Shown here in pieces: positions 57,733 to 64,000 of a DNA stretch of 64,000 bases. Both the position numbers and the translations under genes were made by a program. The stretch lies in assembly GCF_042434095.1 (NCBI RefSeq), contig NZ_JBHLUE010000002.1, forward strand, positions 636,128 to 700,127, given 5' to 3'. Under the pieces are notes generated by a model. It did not search any database and was not told where the DNA came from. It saw only the letters and a program-made list of their open reading frames with translations. Origin of the DNA: KBS50 sp042434095 (GTDB lineage: Bacteria; Actinomycetota; Actinomycetes; Mycobacteriales; Micromonosporaceae). Positions within the stretch are counted from its first letter, which is position 1. Each line of letters opens with the position of its first letter.

Positions 57733-58268
57733 ACGCGACCACGTCCGGCGCCGCGGGGGCGCCGGCAGCCGCCGACGGCGGATCGGGGCCCCGGACGCCG
57801 GACCGGGCCCGCGCCGCCGCGGCCGCCGTGGTGGATCCGGAACTCCGGGTGGTCACCATCGACGAGCTGGGCATCCTGCGGGACGTCGCGATCCTGGACG
57901 AACGGGCCGTGGTCACCATCACGCCGACCTACACCGGCTGCCCGGCCATGGACGTGATCCGGGCCGACATCCGGGCCGCGCTCGCCGCGGCCGGCTGGCC
58001 CGACGCCGAGGTACGCACCGTCTACTCGCCCGCCTGGAGCACGGACTGGATCTCCCCAGCCGGCCGCACCAAGCTGGCCGCCGCGGGCATCTCGCCCCCG
58101 GCACCGGTACGCGCCGGCCCGGTGCCGCTCACCCTGCTGCGCACCCGCTGCCCGCGCTGCGGCTCGGCGGACACCGAGCAGCTCAGCCGGTTCGGATCCA
58201 CCGCCTGCAAGTCGCTGTGGCGTTGCCGCGCCTGCCGCGAACCGTTCGACCACCTGAAGGCGCTGTGA
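57729..58268 (+). CDS. paaD: Phenylacetate degradation protein PaaD
   Basis: The protein has 179 residues. A MIP18/SufT-like domain (VVDPELRVVTIDELGILRDV, TYTGCPAMDVIRADIRAALA) is followed by a C-terminal zinc-ribbon-like Cys pattern (CPRCGS ... CRACREPFDHLKAL). PaaD is thought to assist metal-centre maturation of the epoxidase. GTG 57729 overlaps the paaC stop. Confidence 0.93.
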   Translation: MNATTSGAAGAPAAADGGSGPRTPDRARAAAAAVVDPELRVVTIDELGILRDVAILDERAVVTITPTYTGCPAMDVIRADIRAALAAAGWPDAEVRTVYSPAWSTDWISPAGRTKLAAAGISPPAPVRAGPVPLTLLRTRCPRCGSADTEQLSRFGSTACKSLWRCRACREPFDHLKAL

Positions 58269-59374
58269 CAGTCACGATCACCCGACCGGTGCGCCGCCGG
58301 CCGGTCTTCCACCCGTTGCCGGTCGCCGCCGTGAACCGGCTCACCGACGATGCCGTAGCGATCAGCTTCGCCGTGCCGGACGAGCTCTGCGAGACCTTCG
58401 CGTTCCGGGCCGGCCAGCACCTCACGGTGCGGCTGGTCGACCCGGAGAGCGGCGCCGAGGCGCGCCGGTCGTACTCGATCTGCTCGACGCCGGCGGAGCT
58501 GACCGGGCACGGCCGGCTCCGGATCGGGGTCAAGGAGATCCCGGGTGGGGTCTTCTCCAGCTATGCGAGCGCGGCGCTGCGGGCCGGCGACGCCGTCGAC
58601 GTGCTGCCCCCGCTCGGGCACTTCAGCACCGAGTTCGACGCCGGCCGGGCCCGGCACTACGGCGCGGTGGTGGCCGGGTCCGGCGTCACGCCGGTGCTCT
58701 CGCTGGTCGCGACCGCGCTGGCCGTCGAGCCGGCCAGCAGCTTCACCGTGGTGTACGGCAACCGGTACGCGCGCAGCGTGATGTTCGCGGAGGAACTGGC
58801 CGACCTGAAGGACCGCTACCCGGCCCGGCTGCACCTGGTGCACGTGCTGTCCCGGGAGCCGGGCGAGTCGCCGCTGCTGTCCGGGCGGGTGGACGCGGAA
58901 CGGTTCGCCCGGTTGCTCGACACCGTGCTGCCGGGCGCCGACATCGACGAGTGGTTCCTGTGCGGTCCGTACGGAATGGTGACCGATGCCCAGGCGGTGC
59001 TGGCCGAGCGCGGAGTGCCGGCGCAGGCCGTGCACACCGAGCTGTTCCACGTCGACGAGCCACCGCCGCCGCCCCGCCGGGCCGAGGACACGGCCGCCGG
59101 CAGCGAGGTCACCATCGTCCTCGACGGCCGGTCGTCGAGCTTCCGGATGACCCGGGACGAGCGGGTGCTGGACGCCGCGCTCAAGGTGCGCGGCGAGCTG
59201 CCGTACGCCTGCAAGGGTGGCGTCTGTTCGACCTGCAAGGCCAAGGTCGTTGCCGGCGAGGTCACGATGGCCCGCAACTATGCCCTGGAACCGGACGAGG
59301 TGGCCGCCGGGTACGTCCTCACCTGCCAGTCCAGCCCGGTCACCGACACCCTCACCGTCGACTACGACGCCTGA
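58265..59374 (+). CDS. paaE: Phenylacetyl-CoA epoxidase reductase PaaE
   Basis: The protein has 369 residues. The FAD domain has FAFRAGQHLTVRLVDPESGA and RRSYSICSTP; the NAD domain has VVAGSGVTPVLSLVATAL and EWFLCGPYGMVTDAQ. A C-terminal plant-type 2Fe-2S ferredoxin binds its cluster through LPYACKGGVCSTCKAKVVAG and the later Cys in YVLTCQSSPV. It passes electrons from NADPH to PaaA. GTG 58265 overlaps the paaD stop. Confidence 0.95.
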   Translation: MTVTITRPVRRRPVFHPLPVAAVNRLTDDAVAISFAVPDELCETFAFRAGQHLTVRLVDPESGAEARRSYSICSTPAELTGHGRLRIGVKEIPGGVFSSYASAALRAGDAVDVLPPLGHFSTEFDAGRARHYGAVVAGSGVTPVLSLVATALAVEPASSFTVVYGNRYARSVMFAEELADLKDRYPARLHLVHVLSREPGESPLLSGRVDAERFARLLDTVLPGADIDEWFLCGPYGMVTDAQAVLAERGVPAQAVHTELFHVDEPPPPPRRAEDTAAGSEVTIVLDGRSSSFRMTRDERVLDAALKVRGELPYACKGGVCSTCKAKVVAGEVTMARNYALEPDEVAAGYVLTCQSSPVTDTLTVDYDA

Positions 59375-59442
59375 GCGCGGCGGCGCGTGTGGGATCGGCC
59401 GCAGCTGAGTCGGGTGGCCGGGTCGGTGGGTGGGCGGCGACG

Positions 59443-59448
59443 TACGCT
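59443..59448 (+). promoter_or_regulatory. -10 element of a probable leaderless mqnC transcript
   Basis: TACGCT ends seven bases before GTG 59455, the same arrangement as at mqnA. There is no Shine-Dalgarno sequence before the GTG. Confidence 0.55.
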
Positions 59449-59454
59449 CGGGGG

Positions 59455-60663
59455 GTGACGGTGAGCCGGGAGATCGACGACATCCTGCAGCGCGGCGCGG
59501 ACGGCGGGCGGATCACGCCCGAGGAGGCGCTGCTGCTCTACACCGACGCGCCGCTGCACCCGCTGGGTGAGGCGGCCGATGTGGTGCGCCGGCGGCGCTA
59601 CCCGGACGGCATCGTCACGTACATCATCGACCGCAACATCAACTACACCAACGTCTGCGTGACGGCCTGCAAGTTCTGTGCCTTCTACCGGGCGCCGAAG
59701 CACCGCGAGGGCTGGACGCACCCCACCGAGGAGATCCTGCGGCGCTGCGCCGAGGCGGTGGACCTGGGCGCGACCCAGGTGATGTTGCAGGGTGGCCACC
59801 ACCCCGACTATGGCGTGGAGTACTACGAGGAGCTGTTCTCCTCGGTCAAGCAGGCGTACCCGCAGCTGGTCATCCACTCCATCGGCCCGAGCGAGATCCT
59901 GCACATGGCCAAGGTGTCCGGGGTGTCCCTCGAGGAGGCCATCACCCGGATCAAGGCCGCGGGGCTGGACTCGATCGCCGGCGCCGGCGCCGAGATGCTG
60001 CCCGAGCGGCCGCGCAAGGCCATCGCGCCGCTCAAGGAGTCCGGTGAGCGCTGGTGCGAGGTGATGGCGCTCGCCCACAAGCTCGGCGTGGAGTCCACCG
60101 CCACCATGATGATGGGCACCGGCGAGACCAACGCCGAACGGATCGAGCACCTGCGGATGATCCGGGACGTGCAGGACCAGGCCGACGCCGGCGGGTACGG
60201 CGGGTTCCGCTCCTTCATCCCGTGGACCTACCAGCCGGAGAACAACCACCTCAAGGGCCGGACCCAGGCCACCAACCTGGAATACCTGCGGCTCATCGCG
60301 GTGTCCCGGCTGTTCTTCGCGACCATCCCGCACCTGCAGGCCTCCTGGCTGACCACCGGCAAGGAGGTGGGGCAGCTGGCCCTGCACATGGGGGTGGACG
60401 ACCTGGGCTCGATCATGCTGGAGGAGAACGTGATCTCCTCGGCGGGCGCGCGGCACCGGTCCAACCTGCACCAGCTGATCGAGATGATCCGGTCCGCCGG
60501 GTTCGTCCCGGCGCAGCGCGACACGCTCTACCGGCACCTGCGGGTGCACTGGACCCCCGCGGACGACCCGACGGACGACCGGGTGGTGTCGCACTTCTCC
60601 TCGATCGCCCTGCCCGGCGGCGGGGTGGGCGGCCGACGGCTGCCGCTGGTCGAGGCGAACTGA
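59455..60663 (+). CDS. mqnC: Cyclic dehypoxanthinyl futalosine synthase MqnC
   Basis: The protein has 402 residues and is a radical-SAM enzyme. The 4Fe-4S motif CVTACKFCAF (CXXXCXXC) follows VTYIIDRNINYTN. Further family sequence is ATQVMLQGGHHPDYGVEYYE, ESTATMMMGTGETNAERIEH, FIPWTYQPENNHLKGRTQAT and HMGVDDLGSIMLEENVISSA. It cyclises dehypoxanthine futalosine, a late step before the decarboxylation and prenylation carried out by the mqnL/P/M products. GTG 59455 fits the leaderless promoter; GTG 59461 is also in frame. Confidence 0.95.
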   Translation: MTVSREIDDILQRGADGGRITPEEALLLYTDAPLHPLGEAADVVRRRRYPDGIVTYIIDRNINYTNVCVTACKFCAFYRAPKHREGWTHPTEEILRRCAEAVDLGATQVMLQGGHHPDYGVEYYEELFSSVKQAYPQLVIHSIGPSEILHMAKVSGVSLEEAITRIKAAGLDSIAGAGAEMLPERPRKAIAPLKESGERWCEVMALAHKLGVESTATMMMGTGETNAERIEHLRMIRDVQDQADAGGYGGFRSFIPWTYQPENNHLKGRTQATNLEYLRLIAVSRLFFATIPHLQASWLTTGKEVGQLALHMGVDDLGSIMLEENVISSAGARHRSNLHQLIEMIRSAGFVPAQRDTLYRHLRVHWTPADDPTDDRVVSHFSSIALPGGGVGGRRLPLVEAN

Positions 60664-60699
60664 CGGCACGGGTCGGGACCCTGGCGTCGCCGGGCGGGC

Positions 60700-60802
60700 T
60701 GCCGGCCACGCTTTCCCTTCGGGTGTCGCTTCCGGCCACGTTTTCCCTTCGGGGGGTCGCTGCCGGCCACGCTGTCCCTTCGGGGTGTCGCTGCCGGAAC
60801 GC
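60700..60802. repeat. 30-31 base tandem repeat downstream of mqnC
   Basis: Three units with slight differences (60700, 60731, 60761; core CCGGCCACG then TTCCCTTCGGG) and a partial fourth lie in the non-coding gap before the first LPVTG protein. Confidence 0.85.
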
Positions 60803-60946
60803 GCCCGCGGCGCTGACCCGGCGACGTGCCGACGCTGGCCGAACGGTCATGATCGGCCGACGTTCGGGTCCGCGGGGCAGCGCGCGTCATGATCCTCCCG
60901 CTAGGGTGCGGCGTACCGTTCACGCCACCCACGGGGGAATCACCTC

Positions 60947-62152
60947 ATGACCTTCCGCAACCGACCGCTGGCGCGGCTCGGGGCCGCCGCCCTGCTCGCC
61001 TCCGGCGCGTTCACCGCCCTGGGCACCCCGGCCTTTGCCGAGGGCGCGAAGACCGACCTGTCCATCGACGTGGCCGGCACCCGGGTCGCCGCCGGCGCCG
61101 AGGGCAAGGTGGGCTTCGTCAAGCTCGGCAACAAGGGTGACACCACGCCCACCGATGTGAAGATCCTGGTCGACCTGTCCAAGCTCGACCAGGACACCGC
61201 CGAGGTCGCCGTGCTCGGTCAGAGCTGCGCGGAAGACCCGGCGAAGCACGTCTGGACGTGCTCGCTGACCGCCGAGGAGATCCCGGCGCCCGGCGCAACG
61301 GTCGACCTGCCGCTGATCAGCGCCAAGAAAGACCCGGCGAAGAGCGCGCCGTACTCCGCTCCGGTCACCTTCACGGTGGTGACGCCGGAGGACGACGACA
61401 AGAGCAACAACTCGAAGACCGCCACCGTGGAGTTCGCCGACAAGGGCGGCGTTGACCTGGGCGTTCTGGTCCCGGACGTCTCCAGCCAGCTCAGCTGGGT
61501 GGACGGCGACATCAAGGAGCAGAAGCCGGTCCTCAACCCCGGCGACGAGACCACGGTCGTTGCCGCGCTGTTCAACCAGGGCGACCAGATCGCCGCGGGC
61601 GTGGGTCTGAAGCTGACCCTGCCCAAGGGCGTGACGCTCAGCCAGAACCTCGAGGACTGTGCCATCAGCGCCGACCGGCGCAGCGCCGACTGCCAGGACA
61701 GCGAGATCCAGATCAACCCGCAGGACGACCTGTACGGCGTGTTCAAGGTCAAGGTGGCGGCCGACCTCAAGGCCCCGGTGACCCTCTCCGGCGGCAACGT
61801 CACGGTCGCGGCCCTGGGCGCGGCCGATCCGACCGCCAAGCGGCTGGCCAAGTCCGCGACCACGAAGCTTCCGTCCTACCTCACCAATGACCGGCCGGCC
61901 GGCGTGCCCACGGACATCGACCCCAGCGACAACAGCGACGGCTTCTCGGTGCTGCTGGCCGCGGTCGGCAACGGCGGCGCCGGCGGTGGCGAGGGCGACG
62001 ACGACGGCGGTCTGCCGGTGACCGGCCCGCAGGCCGGCCTGATCGGTGGGGTCGGCGCGGCCGTCCTGGCCGCCGGCGGCGTGCTGTTCATGATGGCCCG
62101 GCGTCGCCGGGTCGTCCTGGTGGTGCCCGGCGACGAGAAGCCCAGCGCCTGA
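60947..62152 (+). CDS. LPVTG-anchored cell-surface protein, first paralogue
   Basis: The protein has 401 residues. A signal peptide (RLGAAALLASGAFTALGTPA FA) precedes two or three immunoglobulin-like/CARDB-type beta domains (DLSIDVAGTRVAAGAEGKVG, DLGVLVPDVSSQLSW). A sortase signal follows: GGLPVTGPQAGLIGGVGAAV, hydrophobic helix and RRRR tail. It should be linked to peptidoglycan. No binding or enzymatic motif was recognised. TAGGGT near 60902 is a possible -10. A stem-loop with a T-tract lies 167 bases downstream. Confidence 0.88.
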   Translation: MTFRNRPLARLGAAALLASGAFTALGTPAFAEGAKTDLSIDVAGTRVAAGAEGKVGFVKLGNKGDTTPTDVKILVDLSKLDQDTAEVAVLGQSCAEDPAKHVWTCSLTAEEIPAPGATVDLPLISAKKDPAKSAPYSAPVTFTVVTPEDDDKSNNSKTATVEFADKGGVDLGVLVPDVSSQLSWVDGDIKEQKPVLNPGDETTVVAALFNQGDQIAAGVGLKLTLPKGVTLSQNLEDCAISADRRSADCQDSEIQINPQDDLYGVFKVKVAADLKAPVTLSGGNVTVAALGAADPTAKRLAKSATTKLPSYLTNDRPAGVPTDIDPSDNSDGFSVLLAAVGNGGAGGGEGDDDGGLPVTGPQAGLIGGVGAAVLAAGGVLFMMARRRRVVLVVPGDEKPSA

Positions 62153-62318
62153 CCTCGAGGGACTCGGGGCGAATTCGGTAACGATCCGGCGCGGACGCTG
62201 GCAGGGTGATCGCGGAAGGCGCTAACGTCCGGCGCGCGTGCCAGGCACGCCGGATCGACGGTGCCGGCCGACGATCCCACCCAGTCCTCCATCGGCCCGA
62301 GGGGCCGTCCATATAGAG

Positions 62319-62361
62319 CCGCCGGGCGGGATGCTTGCCATCCCGCCCGGCGGTGCTTTTT
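62319..62361 (+). terminator. Rho-independent terminator with T-tract
   Basis: CCGCCGGGCGGGATG (62319-62333) pairs with CATCCCGCCCGGCGG (62339-62353) over a five-base loop, followed by TGCTTTTT. It is the only stem in the window with a clear T-tract. It ends the first LPVTG transcript or attenuates the second. Confidence 0.85.
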
Positions 62362-62527
62362 CGCAGGTGCTTCCGCTTGCCGGTGGCTCCGGCCGGGCGC
62401 CGGGCGGCCGTTCGGGGGAGCGGGCATCGCCGGCCCGGCGCGAATATCGGATCCGGACTCGCCGATGCCCGGGGGTTCCGCTAACGTGCGGGCGATCTTC
62501 CCCGCTCCCCACACCCCCGAGGGATCG

Positions 62528-63796
62528 ATGACACTCCGTACCCTGCTGCGCCCGGCCCGGCTCGGCGCCGCGGCCCTCCTCGCCGCCGGCGGCCTGGCCG
62601 CCGTCGGCGCCCCGGCGGTCGCCGCCGATCCGGCCGATCGGGCCGACCTCGCGATCATCCCGTCCAGCTTCCAGGTCGCGAAGAGCGGCAAGGAGGCGGT
62701 GGCCAAGCCGTTCAAGTTCACCGTCGTCAACTCCGGCCCGTCGGCCGCCCGGGACGTCACGGTGACCGTCGACTACAGCAAGCTCAAGTTGAAGCTCGTC
62801 GACTTCGCGGAACCGGAGGGCTGCGCGACGCCCCGGAGCAAGGTCTTCGTCTGTCCACTCGGCCAGCTGCTGCTGAACAACGGCAGCGATGACGTGCCGG
62901 CCGGCGCGCGCAGCGAGTTCGGCCTGCCGATCTGGAGCGTCGGCGGCCAGGGCGACGCCGGCAAGCTGGTCGTCAGGGTCGCCTCCGCCACGGCCGACCC
63001 GGACAACACCAACAACGTCGCCGACCCGGCCGTGACGGTCCTGGGCGCCGGGTACGACCTGCAGGCCTGGGCGCTGGACGTACATGTGCCGGTGCCGGTC
63101 GGCGGCACCGCCGGCGCCCCGGCGTCGCTGGACTGGTTGGTCTACAACGCCGGCAGTCGCGAGGCGGCCGGGCTGACCTACATCCTCAACCTGCCGGCCG
63201 GCGCGCACTTCGGCACGGTGCCCAAGGAGTGCGCCAAGCAGGCCGCGGCCCTGGACGTCTACTACTGCCAGGTCCCCGACCTGGTGCTGCGGCCCGGTGA
63301 GGTCTACGACGCCCCGGTGACCGTGACGGTCGGGGCGGGCGCCACCGGCAAGCTGCCGGCCCCGGGACAGGTGGCGGCCGAGGCGAACGGCGGCGCCGCC
63401 GCCAAGGCGGGCGCGCGCACCGCCGGCCGGCACCGGTACGGCCGCGCGGCCACCGCGGCCGAGCGGCAGCAGCTGGCGGACCTGGATGACGGGGACAACA
63501 TCGCGAACTTCGACATCTACGCCGAGCTGGTCACCTCGTCGCCGACGCCGCAGCCGACGGGCACCCCCACGCTCGGCCCGTCCGCCAACCCGTCGCAGCC
63601 GGGTAGCCCGGCCCCGTCCGGCAGCCCGGCCGCGCCCGGGACCGGCGGCGGCGCGCTGCCGGTGACCGGCGTGCAGGCCGGCATGATCGTCGGGGTGGGC
63701 GTCGCGGTGCTCGCCCTGGGCGCGCTGCTGTTCCTGCTCTCCCGCCGCCGCAAGGTGGTGCTGGTCGCCCCGCACGACGAGCGCCCGGACGCCTGA
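62528..63796 (+). CDS. LPVTG-anchored cell-surface protein, second paralogue
   Basis: The protein has 422 residues with the same plan as the gene before it: signal (RLGAAALLAAGGLAAVGAPA VA), beta domains with DUF11-like character (FTVVNSGPSAARDVTVTVDY, LDWLVYNAGSREAAGLTYIL), a Pro/Ser/Thr wall-spanning stretch, LPVTGVQAGMIVGVGVAVLA and an RRRK tail. Two Cys pairs could form disulfides. The function is unknown. Tandem duplication with the upstream paralogue is evident from the shared ends. Confidence 0.87.
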   Translation: MTLRTLLRPARLGAAALLAAGGLAAVGAPAVAADPADRADLAIIPSSFQVAKSGKEAVAKPFKFTVVNSGPSAARDVTVTVDYSKLKLKLVDFAEPEGCATPRSKVFVCPLGQLLLNNGSDDVPAGARSEFGLPIWSVGGQGDAGKLVVRVASATADPDNTNNVADPAVTVLGAGYDLQAWALDVHVPVPVGGTAGAPASLDWLVYNAGSREAAGLTYILNLPAGAHFGTVPKECAKQAAALDVYYCQVPDLVLRPGEVYDAPVTVTVGAGATGKLPAPGQVAAEANGGAAAKAGARTAGRHRYGRAATAAERQQLADLDDGDNIANFDIYAELVTSSPTPQPTGTPTLGPSANPSQPGSPAPSGSPAAPGTGGGALPVTGVQAGMIVGVGVAVLALGALLFLLSRRRKVVLVAPHDERPDA

Positions 63797-63862
63797 CCGG
63801 CCCGTCCCGGCCGGCGTAACCGGGCCCGTCCCGGCTGGCCGGGCGAGGCGCCCAAGGCGTTA

Positions 63863-63880
63863 AGAAGGGCCCCCTCCTAT
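63863..63880 (+). repeat. Partial arm of the dispersed repeat (copy D)
   Basis: AGAAGGGCCCCCTCCTAT matches the left part of the 22-base arm seen at 1382, but no second arm follows; the sequence changes into the putative insertion-sequence end. Confidence 0.55.
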
Positions 63881-63913
63881 ACAAAAAGCGGGTCTACTGA
63901 CGTTGTCGTGGGT

Positions 63914-64000
63914 TCATGGTCGTCCGGGTAGGGGTGGGCAGAGGCCTCCTCGGCGGAGCATGGCCATGGTGATGAGGGCTTGTGGGTTGTGGTAGCCGTA
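63914..64000 (-). CDS. C-terminus of a putative insertion-sequence transposase, truncated by window edge
   Basis: The last 28 residues read from the window edge are YGYHNPQALITMAMLRRGGL followed by CPPLPGRP and a stop at 63916-63914. The His/Asn-Pro and LAMLRRGGL-type ending recalls transposase C-termini found in actinobacterial insertion sequences, but the family cannot be fixed from so little. The GGGTCTACTGACG-type stretch between it and 63890 may hold the terminal inverted repeat. Confidence 0.45.
   Translation of the reverse strand, partial: YGYHNPQALITMAMLRRGGLCPPLPGRP

Overview
The window is very GC-rich actinobacterial chromosome. A BldC-type regulator, the futalosine menaquinone genes, a ResB/CcsA cytochrome c maturation operon, LPXTG surface proteins, many GTG starts and probable leaderless promoters all fit Micromonosporaceae (Micromonospora-like). 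A short dispersed repeat built on AGGAAGGGCCCC, which I associate with Micromonospora from memory, agrees. Genus and species cannot be settled from the sequence alone.

Layout: 1-2816 holds the 5' part of an oligopeptidase B gene (reverse) and a divergent GlcE-like FAD oxidoreductase, separated by a dispersed repeat and a LexA-like palindrome. 2926-13200 is a signalling block: SpoIIE-type phosphatase with an RsbW-like domain, a 1458-residue HAMP-array hybrid histidine kinase, a response regulator and a STAS anti-sigma antagonist. A secreted CBM2-rhamnogalacturonan lyase lies inside it. 13372-19657 is a tight operon for haem and cytochrome c maturation (hemL, phosphatase, TlpA-like, CcdA, ResB, CcsA). 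19776-22010 carries a secreted lipase and a MarR regulator divergent from an AhpD-like protein. 22230-26311 carries the UbiD/UbiA/UbiX-like menaquinone genes (mqnL, mqnP, mqnM), bldC and an Lrp/AsnC regulator. 26486-32841 holds an SDR, a Cds1-like cysteine desulfhydrase, a glycolipid-binding-fold protein, a DEAD-box helicase and an epoxide hydrolase. 32910-40141 holds a TQVVR-repeat membrane protein, an NlpC/P60 peptidase, a shortened MqnE homologue, two small membrane proteins and a secreted C39-type peptidase.

40286-43347 is a cobalamin riboswitch followed by btuF, btuC and btuD. 43446-48754 holds a membrane protein/HTH pair, a BNR propeller, a HelR/HelD-like helicase and an ArsR-SRPBCC fusion. 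48968-52283 is a plant-polysaccharide pair: a pectate lyase and a CBM2 protein with two DUF3237 domains. 52455-60663 interleaves mqnA, two tandem class A beta-lactamase-fold proteins, paaABCDE (phenylacetyl-CoA epoxidase) and mqnC. 60947-63796 encodes two paralogous LPVTG surface proteins. The right edge cuts into what looks like an insertion sequence.

How genes connect: five menaquinone proteins are spread over three loci, and what appears to be the mqnE relative lacks the radical-SAM cluster. The pectinolytic genes share LacI-type operator-like palindromes; in the pectate lyase promoter the palindrome fills the -35/-10 spacer. Recurrent patterns outside the standard feature types are: tandem duplications that copy gene ends together with their stop codons; composite 22+9+22 repeats, one of them translated inside ccdA; and long near-perfect palindromes between convergent genes.
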